Assembly: GCF_037094685.1 (NCBI RefSeq)
Contig: NZ_CP146614.1
Coordinates: 6,200,001 to 6,264,000, forward strand
Source: Massilia sp. METH4
GTDB taxonomy: Bacteria > Pseudomonadota > Gammaproteobacteria > Burkholderiales > Burkholderiaceae_D
DNA length: 64,000 nt
Direction of reading: 5' to 3'
In this document: piece after piece, positions 43,326 to 52,178 of the stretch
Layout of the letters: the number at the start of each line of letters is the position of its first letter
Position numbering within the stretch: position 1 is the stretch's first letter
Notes under the pieces: model-generated
The model's input: only the letters and a program-made list of their open reading frames with translations
The model's database searches: none
What the model was told of the DNA's origin: nothing
Position numbers and translations under genes: made by a program

Positions 43326-44714
43326 ATGGCGCTCAATTTCCCGACGTACGACCCGAAGACCACCGCGACCCAGCTGGCGACGATTTCGATCCAGGATCGC
43401 CAGTCCATGCTCACGCAGCAAAATGCCACCGCGACCGCGACGGACAAGGGGCTGACGACGCTGAAGTCGGCCATGTCGGCATTCGAGACCGTGATGTCGA
43501 GCCTGTCGACGAAAAAGACGGTGCTGGCCACGACCGCCACGTTCAGCGGGGCCGTAGGCACGGCAACGGCCAGCGCCACTGCGACGGCGGGCAGCTACTC
43601 GTTCTACGTCGAGAAGCTGGCCACCGCCAACCAGGCGCAGTACAGCGGGATCGCCGACACGACGCCGATGTCGGAAGCCGGCACGATGAACGTGACCGTG
43701 GGCAGCACCACCTTCGCCGTCGACCTGACCCAGGCCGACAAGAGCGGCGACGGCATCCTGTCCGTGAAGGAACTGGCCGGCGCGATCAATGCCGCCAGCG
43801 GCAATACCTCGAAGGTCACGGCGTCGACGATGACGATCGGCGGCGTGCCGACGCTGGTCATGTCGGCCAACGAGACGGGTGCCACCAACACGGTGTCGAT
43901 CGATGCCAGCGGCCTGCCGGCGGGCGCGCTGCGCACCGCCCTCTCCGACCCGACCAAGCGCAAGGACCTGGTGACCGCGCAGGACGCCGTCATCTATCTG
44001 GGCGACAAGGCAACCGGCACCAAGATGCAGCAGGCGTCCAATACGTACACGGCCGTCGATGGCGTGTCGATGACGTTCACCAAGGCGCAGGCCCCCGGCG
44101 AAGCACCGGTGACCCTGACGGTGGCGTCCGACAATGGCGGCACCGCCGCCAACCTGCAGAGCTTCGTGGACGGCTGGAACAAGCTCGTCAACACGCTGAA
44201 GACGCTGACGGCTTCCGGCAGCGTGACCGACGGCACCGAACCGGGCGTGTTCCATGCGGACTCGGGCATTACCGCCCTGCGCACGCGCATGCAGGCGATG
44301 CTGCGCCAGGAAGTGGGCGGCGTGTCGCTGGTGCACTTCGGCATCACTGGCAACCGCGACGGCACGCTGTCGCTGGACACGACGCGCCTGAACAAGATGC
44401 TGGCCAAGAGCCCGGACGCGCTGGACGCGATCATGGGCAACAACAGCCTTTCCGCGCCGAGCGGCGTCATGGGCGACCTGGACAAGCTGCTCAACGTCTG
44501 GACCGACTCGACCGACGGCCAGATCGCCAAGCGCCGCGAGGTGGTGGCGGACCTGCAGAGTTCCCTGCTGGTGCGCCAGGCGCGCCTCGACCAGCAGTAT
44601 GAATCGGCTTACATGCGCTACCTGAACCAGTTCTCGAACCTGCAGGCGCTGCAGTCGCAGATGGAAGGCAATTCCAATATTTTCGATGCCCTGCTGTCCA
44701 AGGACGACGACTGA
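43326..44714 (+). CDS. fliD: Flagellar filament cap protein FliD
   Basis: 462 aa. FliD N-terminal domain (YDPKTTATQLATISIQDRQS, coiled coil, then SYSFYVEKLATANQAQYSGI) and C-terminal domain (LSLDTTRLNKMLAKSPDALD to RYLNQFSNLQALQSQMEGNS). Caps the filament and folds flagellin. CCAGGAG precedes ATG. Equivalent of lafB; it heads the fliD-S-T-K-L-fliA-motA-motB series. Confidence 0.94.
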   Translation: MALNFPTYDPKTTATQLATISIQDRQSMLTQQNATATATDKGLTTLKSAMSAFETVMSSLSTKKTVLATTATFSGAVGTATASATATAGSYSFYVEKLATANQAQYSGIADTTPMSEAGTMNVTVGSTTFAVDLTQADKSGDGILSVKELAGAINAASGNTSKVTASTMTIGGVPTLVMSANETGATNTVSIDASGLPAGALRTALSDPTKRKDLVTAQDAVIYLGDKATGTKMQQASNTYTAVDGVSMTFTKAQAPGEAPVTLTVASDNGGTAANLQSFVDGWNKLVNTLKTLTASGSVTDGTEPGVFHADSGITALRTRMQAMLRQEVGGVSLVHFGITGNRDGTLSLDTTRLNKMLAKSPDALDAIMGNNSLSAPSGVMGDLDKLLNVWTDSTDGQIAKRREVVADLQSSLLVRQARLDQQYESAYMRYLNQFSNLQALQSQMEGNSNIFDALLSKDDD

Positions 44715-44743
44715 CGGGCCCCAACAGTCTTTATGGTGACCAC

Positions 44744-45133
44744 ATGATGAATCTCGATGCTTATGGCGAATACCACGCGACCAACCTGGATGCGCAAACC
44801 GCGCGTGCCTCGCCGGTCGAGCTGGTGCTCGTGTTGACCGATGGCTTGCTGGAAGAGCTGGCGCGCGCGCGCGGCCATATCGTCGGGCGGCGCTATGAGC
44901 AGAAAGCGATCAGCCTGGACAAGTGCACGCAAATCATCAACGGCCTGTCCAGTTCGCTGGACTTCGACAATGGCGGCGAAGTCGTCGCCAACCTGGGCCG
45001 CCTGTACGACTATTGCGTGGCGCGGCTGTACCGCGCCGGGATGGATCTGGACCCCACCATCATCGACGAAGTCGTCGCCCTGCTGACGACGATCAAGCAA
45101 GGCTGGCTTGGCGTACAGGCCAAGCATGGCTAG
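44744..45133 (+). CDS. fliS: Flagellin chaperone FliS
   Basis: 129 aa four-helix protein. It has YGEYHATNLDAQTARASPVE then LVLVLTDGLLEELARARGHI, the FliS pattern, with IINGLSSSLDFDNGGEVVANL in the C-terminal half. It holds the flagellin C-terminus before export. It starts ATGATG, so either Met may be used. lafC equivalent. Confidence 0.92.
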   Translation: MMNLDAYGEYHATNLDAQTARASPVELVLVLTDGLLEELARARGHIVGRRYEQKAISLDKCTQIINGLSSSLDFDNGGEVVANLGRLYDYCVARLYRAGMDLDPTIIDEVVALLTTIKQGWLGVQAKHG

Positions 45134-45437
45134 GCAACAGCAGTTGCTGCGCCTGGCGCAGCAGGTCGCGGCCGCCACGGCCGCGGCCGACTGGAAGGAG
45201 CTGGGTGCGCTCGATGCGCAGCTGGCTGCCATCCTGCCCGTACTGGCCGCCCAGGGCATCTGGACGGCGGGCGAACGCTCGGCCCTGGTTGCCCTGCGCC
45301 AGCAGCACCGGGACGCCATGCAGAAAGTGCGCGCGGCCAACTGCGAACTGGGCAAGCAGCTGCAGCAGATGAATACGCATAAAGAGGGCTGGCTCGCTTA
45401 CGCCCTCGACAATGATTTCGCTGGAACCAATTCATGA
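45126..45437 (+). CDS. fliT: FliT-like flagellar chaperone
   Basis: 103 aa helical protein (RQQQLLRLAQQVAAATAAAD; ERSALVALRQQHRDAMQKVR). FliT proteins are short and variable. Position between fliS and fliK, as lafD in lateral loci, plus the size and helical pattern support the call. It overlaps the fliS stop by 8 bp and the fliK start by ATGA. Would chaperone FliD. Confidence 0.7.
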   Translation: MARQQQLLRLAQQVAAATAAADWKELGALDAQLAAILPVLAAQGIWTAGERSALVALRQQHRDAMQKVRAANCELGKQLQQMNTHKEGWLAYALDNDFAGTNS

Positions 45438-46621
45438 TGATCAATATCCCTTCCGCGCCGGGTGGCGCGGCCGCGGCGCAAAACGCGCTGCCTGGCGCTG
45501 CCATGGGCGGCGCCGCCATTGCTTCCTCTTCCGCCGCGGAAGGTACGCCTGGTGTCACGGCCGACGGCGCGGGCATGCCCGCGCTGTTCTCCCAGCTGCT
45601 GGACGTTGCCGGCCTGGCCGTGCCCACCGGTGCGGCTGCCGAAACGGCTGCCCCGGCCGCCACCGGCGAGGCGCTGGACGGTGAAGCGGCCGGGCAGTCG
45701 GGTGCGCAGCCTGTCGACATGGGGCTGGCCGCCATGATGCCGGTCGTGCATTTCGCTGTGGCGCAGGCCCCGGCCGCGCTGGCCGTGGCCAAGGGCACCG
45801 CCCAGGCCGAGGCTGCTGCGCAACCGCGCGGGGCAGCGTTCCTCGTCGCGGATGCCGCCGGCGCGCGCCAGGCCGCCGCCGACGCCATCACGGCGAATGT
45901 CGCCGCCACGCCGCTGGCCGCGCGCCTGCTGCAGGGCATGCTGCCCGCGGCCGGCGAAGCCGCGCTGCCGAAGGCCGGCGCCGACGTGCGCCAGGCTGCG
46001 CCCACGGCCGGCAATGCCGCTGGCGGCACGGCCACGCAGGCGGCCGCGACGGCAACCCTGCTGGCCGCGCAGGATGGCTCCACCCAGGCCGGCACCGATG
46101 GCCAGGGCAGCCAGCCGCAAGGCGACAATGGCGCAACGTTCCGCGGCGTGATGGCTGCCTCGGCGCCGGTCGCCGGTGCGGCCGCGCCGGCCGATACGGT
46201 GAAGCTGGCCGGCGCGCCGGAGCAGTGGCAGCAACCGCTGCGCGCGGCGTTGGGCGATCGTTTGCAAGTTACCCTTCAGAAAGGGAACGATCAAGCCGTT
46301 ATCCGCCTTGAGCCGCCCAACTTGGGCAGCATCGAGATCTCGATCCGCCAGACCGCCGGCGCGCTGCACGTCAGCATGTCGGCCACGCACGGCGAAGTCG
46401 TGCGCCAGCTGAACGCGGTGGGCGATTCGATGCGCCAGGACCTGTCGCAGCGCCAGTACGGCGATGTGGCGGTGACGGTTTCGCAAGCTTCATCGCGCTC
46501 CTTCGCCGACAGCGAAGGCCGCGGCCGCCAGCCCGAGCGGGAAGCTGAGCAACGCGGCCCCGGCCGCGCGCTGAACGAGGGCGATGAAACCAACACCACC
46601 TTCGCCATGCTGCGGGAGTAA
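45434..46621 (+). CDS. fliK: Flagellar hook-length control protein FliK
   Basis: 395 aa. The long Ala/Gly-rich, low-complexity N-terminal ~260 residues are the ruler. The C-terminal Flg_hook domain (LQVTLQKGNDQAVIRLEPPN, LGSIEISIRQTAGALHVSMS) contacts FlhB. The tail is charged and disordered. lafE equivalent. Confidence 0.9.
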   Translation: MMINIPSAPGGAAAAQNALPGAAMGGAAIASSSAAEGTPGVTADGAGMPALFSQLLDVAGLAVPTGAAAETAAPAATGEALDGEAAGQSGAQPVDMGLAAMMPVVHFAVAQAPAALAVAKGTAQAEAAAQPRGAAFLVADAAGARQAAADAITANVAATPLAARLLQGMLPAAGEAALPKAGADVRQAAPTAGNAAGGTATQAAATATLLAAQDGSTQAGTDGQGSQPQGDNGATFRGVMAASAPVAGAAAPADTVKLAGAPEQWQQPLRAALGDRLQVTLQKGNDQAVIRLEPPNLGSIEISIRQTAGALHVSMSATHGEVVRQLNAVGDSMRQDLSQRQYGDVAVTVSQASSRSFADSEGRGRQPEREAEQRGPGRALNEGDETNTTFAMLRE

Positions 46622-46628
46622 GACGTAA

Positions 46629-47123
46629 ATGAACAAGAAGCTGATCATCATCATCGTGGCCGTGGCCCTCATCTGCGCCGGCGGCGCGGGGGCCGCCGTG
46701 TACTTCCTGGCACCGCCGAAGGGCGAGGCTGCGGAGGCCGACAAGCACGATGGCGACAAGAAAACCAAGAAAAAGAAGAAGGAAGACGACGAGGAAGAAG
46801 CCGGCCCGATGAAGTACCTGACGGTCGAAAAGGTCATCGTGATGCTGCGCCGCTCGCCCAACGAGACGGTGCCGCACTACCTGTCCGCCGACCTCGTGGT
46901 GGCCGTGCCGGTGAAGAAGGAGAAAGATGCCAAGGAGCACCTGCCGCTGCTGCGCAGCGTGGCCGTGCGCACGCTGTCTTCGCTGCCGATGGACAAGGCG
47001 CAGGCGATGACGATCGATGAATACGCCGAGGCGCTGAACAAGGCGTTCGAGGAAGAGTACGAAAAAGACGAGCGCGAGCAGCCGTTCAAGGAAGTCATGA
47101 TCGGCAAGCTGATCCTGGAATAA
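46629..47123 (+). CDS. fliL: Flagellar basal body-associated protein FliL
   Basis: 164 aa. One N-terminal membrane helix (LIIIIVAVALICAGGAGAAV). A charged linker with a Lys run then an Asp/Glu run at ~45-60. The periplasmic FliL domain follows (YLTVEKVIVMLRRSPNETVP; YLSADLVVAVPVKKEKDAKE). Stabilises stators. lafF equivalent. Confidence 0.92.
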   Translation: MNKKLIIIIVAVALICAGGAGAAVYFLAPPKGEAAEADKHDGDKKTKKKKKEDDEEEAGPMKYLTVEKVIVMLRRSPNETVPHYLSADLVVAVPVKKEKDAKEHLPLLRSVAVRTLSSLPMDKAQAMTIDEYAEALNKAFEEEYEKDEREQPFKEVMIGKLILE

Positions 47124-47136
47124 GGAAGCCAGCCCC

Positions 47137-47919
47137 ATGGTATATGCAGCAACCGAATCCTCCGCCGGGAATTACGGCGGCGGCTATGCCGAGAGCTACG
47201 GCGAAAGCTATGGCGAAAGTTATGAAGTGCGGGCCGGCGCGCAGCCCATGTCCGCCAAGGACGAGCAAAAGCACCTGACCGCGTATGCGCCGCTGGTCAA
47301 GCGCATCGTGCGCCAGCTCAATTCGCAGGTCGGCGGCGCGATCGACCGCGAAGACATGGAACAGATCGGCCTGATGGGCCTGCTCGAAGCGCTGCGGCGC
47401 TACGGCGAACCGGATGCGGCGTTCGGCAGTTTCGCCAGTCTGCGCGTACGCGGGGCGATCCTGGACGAGCTGCGCCGGCAGGATTGGCGCCCGCGTGCGG
47501 TGCGCCAGCAAAGCCACAAGCTGCGCGACGGCGTGCGTGCCCTCACCCGCAAGCTGGGCCGCGAGCCGACCGAAGCCGAGGCCGCCGCCAGCCTGGGCAT
47601 CACGGCCGAGGAATACATGGCTTACCAGCTCGATGAAAACGCCGAGGTGATGGCCAGTTTCGACGACATGCTGCAGGAAGGCGCCGCCGAAGGCAGCGCC
47701 GGCAGCGCACCGAGCCCGGAAGAGCAGCTGATGGTGCGGCGCAGCCTGGAACAGGCCTTGAACGGCTTGAACGAACGCGAGCAGCGCGTGGTGCAGATGT
47801 ACTACGAATTCGAGCTCAGCTACAAGGAAATCGCCGCCGTGCTGGACCTGACGGATGCGCGTGTGTGCCAGCTGAACAAGGCGGCACTGAACAAGATGAA
47901 AGCCGTGCTGCAGGGTTAA
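47137..47919 (+). CDS. fliA: RNA polymerase sigma-28 factor FliA
   Basis: 260 aa. Sigma region 2 (YAPLVKRIVRQLNSQVGGAI, DMEQIGLMGLLEALRRYGEP), region 3 (RKLGREPTEAEAAASLGITA) and region 4 (LNEREQRVVQMYYEFELSYK, then HTH). The first ~30 residues are an extra Tyr/Gly/Ser/Glu-rich tract with YAESYGESYGESYE. It sits inside the structural cluster next to motAB, as lafS does. It is the likely reader of the TAAT-N15-GTCGCC motif. GGAAG precedes ATG. Confidence 0.93.
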   Translation: MVYAATESSAGNYGGGYAESYGESYGESYEVRAGAQPMSAKDEQKHLTAYAPLVKRIVRQLNSQVGGAIDREDMEQIGLMGLLEALRRYGEPDAAFGSFASLRVRGAILDELRRQDWRPRAVRQQSHKLRDGVRALTRKLGREPTEAEAAASLGITAEEYMAYQLDENAEVMASFDDMLQEGAAEGSAGSAPSPEEQLMVRRSLEQALNGLNEREQRVVQMYYEFELSYKEIAAVLDLTDARVCQLNKAALNKMKAVLQG

Positions 47920-47950
47920 CCCGCCGGCACCACAAGAAAGGGAATACACC

Positions 47951-48844
47951 ATGCAGCAAATCGTTGGCCTCATCATTATTTTCGGCAGCGTGTTCGGCGG
48001 CTACATGCTGATGGGCGGCACGTTCGCCGCCATCTGGCACCCGATCGAGATCCTGGTGATCGCGGGCGCCGGCGCCGGCGCGCTGGTGCTGGGCAATCCC
48101 GGCCACATCCTGCACGAACTGTCGCACCAGCTGAAGAAAATCATCGTGCGCAAGAAGTACGATTCGGAATTCCAGCGCCAGCTGCTGCTGCTGATGTACG
48201 AACTGCTGCAACTGGCGGCCGGCGGCCTGAAGGCGCTGGACGCGCACGTGGAAGCACCGAAGGACAGCCCGATCTTCCAGCGCTACCCGGCCGTGCTGGA
48301 AGAGCCGAAGCTGCTGGCGTTCATCGTCGACAACTTCCGCCTGATGGCCATGGGCAAGATCAACGCGCACGAGCTGGAAGGCGTGCTGGACCAGGAACTG
48401 GAACTGATCCACGAGGAATTGACGCAGCCGGCCAAGTCGCTGGGCAAGATCGGCGAGGCGATGCCGGGCTTCGGCATTCTGGCGGCCGTGCTGGGCATCG
48501 TGATCACGATGGGTACCGTGGGCGGCGGCGCCTCCTCGGGCGAGATCGCCGAGAAGGTCGGCGCCGCCATGGTGGGTACCTTCATCGGCATCTTCCTGTG
48601 CTACGGCCTGATCGACCCGATCTGCAATATGCTCAAGCAGCTGGTGGGCGAGGAAGCGGGCGCGCTGGAATCGGTGAAGGTGGTGCTGGTGACCCACGTG
48701 GCAGGCAAACCGGCCCTGCTGGCGATCGACGCCGGCCGCCGCCTGGTGCAACTGAACACGAAGCCGAGCTTTGCCCAGCTGGAAAGCTGGATCAATGCGA
48801 TGGAAAGCGGTGAAAGCGGAGGTGGCCGTGCAAAAGCCGCATGA
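47951..48844 (+). CDS. motA: Flagellar motor stator protein MotA
   Basis: 297 aa. Four membrane helices (IVGLIIIFGSVFGGYMLMGG; ILVIAGAGAGALVLGN; GFGILAAVLGIVITMGTVGG; VGTFIGIFLCYGLIDP). The cytoplasmic loop between helices 2 and 3 carries the charged stretch around SPIFQRYPAVLEE. With MotB it forms the ion-driven stator. AAAGGGAA precedes ATG. lafT equivalent. Confidence 0.95.
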   Translation: MQQIVGLIIIFGSVFGGYMLMGGTFAAIWHPIEILVIAGAGAGALVLGNPGHILHELSHQLKKIIVRKKYDSEFQRQLLLLMYELLQLAAGGLKALDAHVEAPKDSPIFQRYPAVLEEPKLLAFIVDNFRLMAMGKINAHELEGVLDQELELIHEELTQPAKSLGKIGEAMPGFGILAAVLGIVITMGTVGGGASSGEIAEKVGAAMVGTFIGIFLCYGLIDPICNMLKQLVGEEAGALESVKVVLVTHVAGKPALLAIDAGRRLVQLNTKPSFAQLESWINAMESGESGGGRAKAA

Positions 48845-49802
48845 CAAGCACCATGAAACCACCATCGTCAAGCGTGGCGGCGGCAAGCACGCGCACGACG
48901 ACCATGGCGGCGCGTGGAAGGTGGCCTTCGCGGACTTCTGCCTGGCGCTGATGTGCCTGTTCCTGGTGCTGTGGCTGATGGCGGCGCGCAACACCGAGAG
49001 CCTGCAACAGATCCTCACCCAGGCCGACGGCAACAAGACCGACCAGGGCAAGGGCGTGATGCCGGAACAGGTCGGCGGTCCGCGCGGCAGCCTGATCGAA
49101 CGCTTCCCCATGCCCCGCACCGGCAATTCCGACGTGCAGGGCAAGGAAGAGCAAAGCACCCAGCAGAATCCGCAACAGGCGCCGTCGAAGGTGGCCTACG
49201 AAACGCGCGATGACCTGGCCCAGCTCGCCAAGGCGCTGCAACAGATGAGCCAGGATGCTGGACTGAAGAGCAATCTGCAGTCGGTGATCACGCCGTATGG
49301 CCTTCGTGTCATGTTGCACGATACCGACAAGCAAGGCATGTTTGTGCGCGGCAGTGCGATTCCAACCGGGAAATTCCAGTCGCTAATGCGTAAAATGGGA
49401 CCCTTGTTTGCACGCATGAAGAACCAGATGCTGATCGTGGGGCACACGGACTCGTTGCAGTACCAGGACACGAGCCACGCCGCCTTCTCCAACTGGAACC
49501 TGTCGTCGAACCGCGCCATGTCCGCGCGGGCTCAACTGCTCGCCGGCAGCATGCCGGCCGACAGCGTGCTGCAGGTGGTCGGCATGGCCGACCGCGCACC
49601 ACTCGACAAGAAGCATGCCACGGCTGGCGTGAACCGCCGCATCGAACTGCTGATCCTGACGAGCAACCAGGCCAGCGCGGTCGCTTCCATGTTCGGCATG
49701 CCGGGCAATACCGAGTCGATCGCTCCGCAAGTCGAAGCGGAAATGCCGGATACGAGCGAATTGAAGCGGCTGCGCGAGCAGATGCTGCCGGGCGGAAGGT
49801 AA
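48828..49802 (+). CDS. motB: Flagellar motor stator protein MotB
   Basis: 324 aa. The start is GTG at 48828, chosen because GGAGG lies 5 bp upstream; the longer open frame is a MotA shadow. A His-rich N-terminal tail precedes the single membrane helix FADFCLALMCLFLVLWLMAA with the ion-binding Asp at residue 36. The OmpA-like peptidoglycan-binding domain is C-terminal (LIVGHTDSLQYQDT; AGVNRRIELLIL). It overlaps motA by 17 bp. lafU equivalent. Confidence 0.93.
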   Translation: MQKPHDKHHETTIVKRGGGKHAHDDHGGAWKVAFADFCLALMCLFLVLWLMAARNTESLQQILTQADGNKTDQGKGVMPEQVGGPRGSLIERFPMPRTGNSDVQGKEEQSTQQNPQQAPSKVAYETRDDLAQLAKALQQMSQDAGLKSNLQSVITPYGLRVMLHDTDKQGMFVRGSAIPTGKFQSLMRKMGPLFARMKNQMLIVGHTDSLQYQDTSHAAFSNWNLSSNRAMSARAQLLAGSMPADSVLQVVGMADRAPLDKKHATAGVNRRIELLILTSNQASAVASMFGMPGNTESIAPQVEAEMPDTSELKRLREQMLPGGR

Positions 49803-49807
49803 CGGAC

Positions 49808-50110
49808 ATGGCAATTCAAACCAAGGCAAGAGGCCAACGTATGCGAATCTCCAGTGGGACCCCGGGCGTGATGCCCGTCCAGACCGTCACGGAAACCGCC
49901 GCGGCGGAGGCGCCGAAGGCTGCCGCCCCGGCGGCCAGCGCAGCCCTGCAATCCTCGGTGCTCCAGCCTGCCATGCAGGCGATGAAGGAGTTGCCCGACT
50001 TCGACCACGAAAAGGTGGCGATGCTGCGCGACGCGCTCGCCAAGGGCGAGCTGCCGTTCAACGCCGGCAAGCTGGCCGGCGTGATCCAGCGCTTCCACGG
50101 GGGTCAATGA
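49808..50110 (+). CDS. flgM: Anti-sigma-28 factor FlgM
   Basis: 100 aa. The N-terminal two thirds are disordered and Ala-rich. The last ~40 residues match the sigma-binding FlgM region (FDHEKVAMLRDALAKGELPF, NAGKLAGVIQRF). It holds FliA until hook completion allows FlgM export. A Met 33 bp downstream is an alternative start. Confidence 0.85.
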   Translation: MAIQTKARGQRMRISSGTPGVMPVQTVTETAAAEAPKAAAPAASAALQSSVLQPAMQAMKELPDFDHEKVAMLRDALAKGELPFNAGKLAGVIQRFHGGQ

Positions 50111-50111
50111 A

Positions 50112-50552
50112 GTGGATGCAGCGGTACGTAGTGCCAGCCGGCAGCAGGCGATGACGCAATTGCTGCAGGGCGTGGCCGACGACATGGCGGCTTACCGCAC
50201 CCTGCTCGACCTGCTGGAACGGCAGTTTTACGCGGCGATCCGCCACCAGCAGGAAGAGCTGGGCCAGCTGGCTGCCGAGATCGGCGCGCTGGTCGACACG
50301 ATGGAAACGCGGCGCGCCGCGCGCGTGGAACTCGCCACGCGGTTGACGGGCGCGAACCCGTCGATGACGCAAGTGTTCGCGCTGCTGCGCCCGGAAGCGC
50401 GCACCCGCCTGGAAGCGGACTGGCAGGCGCTCGAGCGCATGGTGCTGGCGGCAAAGGATGCCGGCAAACGCAATGGCGAATTGCTCGCCGAACAATACAC
50501 GATCATGCAGCGCGTGCTGCATGGCGACAACCAGACCTACGAGCCGGCCTGA
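50112..50552 (+). CDS. flgN: FlgN-like flagellar chaperone
   Basis: 146 aa, helical. The pattern LLQGVADDMAAYRTLLDLLE and RQFYAAIRHQQEELGQLAAE is typical of FlgN, chaperone of FlgK and FlgL. GTG start at 50112, one base after the flgM stop, with a run of G ~9 bp upstream. The flgM-flgN pairing supports the call. Confidence 0.82.
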   Translation: MDAAVRSASRQQAMTQLLQGVADDMAAYRTLLDLLERQFYAAIRHQQEELGQLAAEIGALVDTMETRRAARVELATRLTGANPSMTQVFALLRPEARTRLEADWQALERMVLAAKDAGKRNGELLAEQYTIMQRVLHGDNQTYEPA

Positions 50553-50553
50553 C

Positions 50554-51312
50554 ATGACGTTCTCCACCCTGCCCACCCAGGCCACCGCGCCGACCGTGTC
50601 GAACATGACGGCGACGCGCCCGGCCTTGCCCGCCGCGTTTTCGAGCGGCGGCAGCGGCTTCTCGGCGGCCTTCCAGTCCGTGCAGGCCGACGTGGCGACC
50701 TTCATCGCCCAAGGTGGCGGCGCGTCGCTGTCCGGTCCGGACACGCCCCTCACCGCCGACGGCGCCGCGCTGCGTGCCCGCCTGGCCAGCCAGGCGATCG
50801 GCGGGACGGAAGCGGGTACCGCCGTCGACGACGGCAACGGCATCGACGGCGATGCCCAGCAGCGTTTCCTCGCCACGATCCGCCCCCATGCCGAAGCGGC
50901 CGCCGCCCGGCTGGGCGTCTCGCCGGACATCGTGGCCGCCCACGCCGCGCTGGAATCGGGCTGGGGCCAGCGCCCCTTGCGCAACGGCACGGTGGACACC
51001 AACAACCTGTTCGGCATCAAGGCGGGCGGTTCCTGGCAGGGCGATGTCGCCGCCAACCTCACCACCGAGTACGAGCATGGCGCGGCCGTGAAGAAGGTCG
51101 AGAAGTTCCGCAGCTATCCGGACCAGGCCACCGCCTTCCGCGACTATGCCGAACTGCTGGCTTCTAACCCGCGCTACCAGAAGGCCTTGAACGCCGGCAG
51201 CGATGCGCACGCGTTCGCCACCGGCCTGGCGCGCGGCGGTTATGCCACCGACCCGGCCTATGCGCAGAAGCTGACGCAGCTGGCCGCGAAGATTGCGCGG
51301 ACCGAGTATTGA
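50554..51312 (+). CDS. FlgJ-type peptidoglycan hydrolase (glucosaminidase), stand-alone
   Basis: 252 aa. The C-terminal ~150 residues are a glucosaminidase domain (AAAARLGVSPDIVAAHAALE with the catalytic Glu near 133, SGWGQRPLRN, NNLFGIKAGGSWQGD, FRSYPDQATAFRDYAELL) as in the C-terminal half of enteric FlgJ. The N-terminal ~90 residues are Ala/Ser-rich with no signal peptide, so export would be via the flagellar apparatus. The rod-cap half is encoded separately at 60805. Follows flgN. Confidence 0.88.
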   Translation: MTFSTLPTQATAPTVSNMTATRPALPAAFSSGGSGFSAAFQSVQADVATFIAQGGGASLSGPDTPLTADGAALRARLASQAIGGTEAGTAVDDGNGIDGDAQQRFLATIRPHAEAAAARLGVSPDIVAAHAALESGWGQRPLRNGTVDTNNLFGIKAGGSWQGDVAANLTTEYEHGAAVKKVEKFRSYPDQATAFRDYAELLASNPRYQKALNAGSDAHAFATGLARGGYATDPAYAQKLTQLAAKIARTEY

Positions 51313-51332
51313 GGCGGTAACGTCTCGACAGG

Positions 51333-51356
51333 AAGCGGGCCGAGGCCCGCTTTTTT
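51333..51356 (+). terminator. Terminator of the fliD-to-muramidase unit
   Basis: 9-bp stem AAGCGGGCC / GGCCCGCTT with GA loop, followed by T residues. Confidence 0.88.
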
Positions 51357-51442
51357 AATGGCGCTGTTCGCGGACGCTAGGCTTCCCCTAATCACGGAAC
51401 TTCTGGATCCGGTCGCTGTCAGCGCCTTTTCAATGGGTCCGC

Positions 51443-51688
51443 TCAGCGCGCTTGCTGCACGGTGCCCTGGTCATACTGGTCGTCATCGGTCTCGCTGGGC
51501 GGCATCGTGCTCTGCTGGCTCGATTGCTGGCCGGACTGCTGGCTGCCCTGGTTCACGCCCTGCCCCACCGTGGCGCCGATATCGCCGGTGCCATCGGTGC
51601 CAGCGCCGGCGGTACCGTCCCTCGTCCCGTCACCCGTGCTCTGCTGATTACGTCCCTTGTCGTCCTTGCTTTCGCTTTGCATCGACAT
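51443..51688 (-). CDS. Small Gln/Ser/Gly-rich hypothetical protein
   Basis: 81 aa, low complexity (QSESKDDKGRNQQSTGDGTR; QGSQQSGQQSSQQSTMPPSE), predicted disordered, no hydrophobic segment. GGAGGACAGC before the ATG supports translation; an ATG two codons later is an alternative. Convergent with the flagellar unit across the terminator. No function assigned. Confidence 0.55.
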   Translation of the reverse strand: MSMQSESKDDKGRNQQSTGDGTRDGTAGAGTDGTGDIGATVGQGVNQGSQQSGQQSSQQSTMPPSETDDDQYDQGTVQQAR

Positions 51689-51762
51689 GCTGTCCTCCGT
51701 TGTGATGAACCATGGGGCAATGGTAGATGGGCAGCAGTCTTTCAACGATAGTCCTGGAGCGG

Positions 51763-52098
51763 CTACGGGTGTAGGACGCGATCCAGTTCGCCGCGGGGGA
51801 CACGGTTGGCATTGCCCCAGTCACACAATGGCTGCAGTGCCAGTGCCAAGCTTTGGCCGAAATCGGTAATCGTATATTCCACCCTGGGCGGCACTTCCTG
51901 GAAGTCGTGCCGTGTCACGATCCCGTGCTGCACCAGGTCGCGCAGTTGCTGGATCAGTACCTTCTCGCTGATACCGTCCACCAGGCGCTTGAGCTCACCG
52001 AACCGGCGCGGCGCCGAATGCAGGTGAAACAGCAGGATCGGTTTCCATTTTCCGCCAACGTAATGCAGGGCCACATCGAGGCCGCAAATCGGTTCCAT
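51763..52098 (-). CDS. HxlR-family winged-helix transcriptional regulator
   Basis: 111 aa. CGLDVALHYVGGKWKPILLF, RRFGELKRLVDGISEKVLIQ and VPPRVEYTITDFGQSLALAL are the family signature. GGAG five bases before the ATG decides the start over the adjacent GTG. It is divergent from the SnoaL-like gene, with a dyad between them, so it is the likely regulator of that gene. Confidence 0.92.
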   Translation of the reverse strand: MEPICGLDVALHYVGGKWKPILLFHLHSAPRRFGELKRLVDGISEKVLIQQLRDLVQHGIVTRHDFQEVPPRVEYTITDFGQSLALALQPLCDWGNANRVPRGELDRVLHP

Positions 52099-52110
52099 CA
52101 CGACTCCACT

Positions 52111-52122
52111 TACCTTTAGGTA
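52111..52122. promoter_or_regulatory. Operator-like dyad between hxlR and SnoaL-like genes
   Basis: TACCT-TT-AGGTA, a perfect 5-bp dyad 12 bp upstream of the HxlR start, in the 80-bp divergent gap. HxlR-type dimers bind such short palindromes. Confidence 0.45.
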
Positions 52123-52178
52123 GGTACTAGTCTATCCGAAAGCACCACCCTAGAATGGCTGTTTTCAGGAGGAATCTC

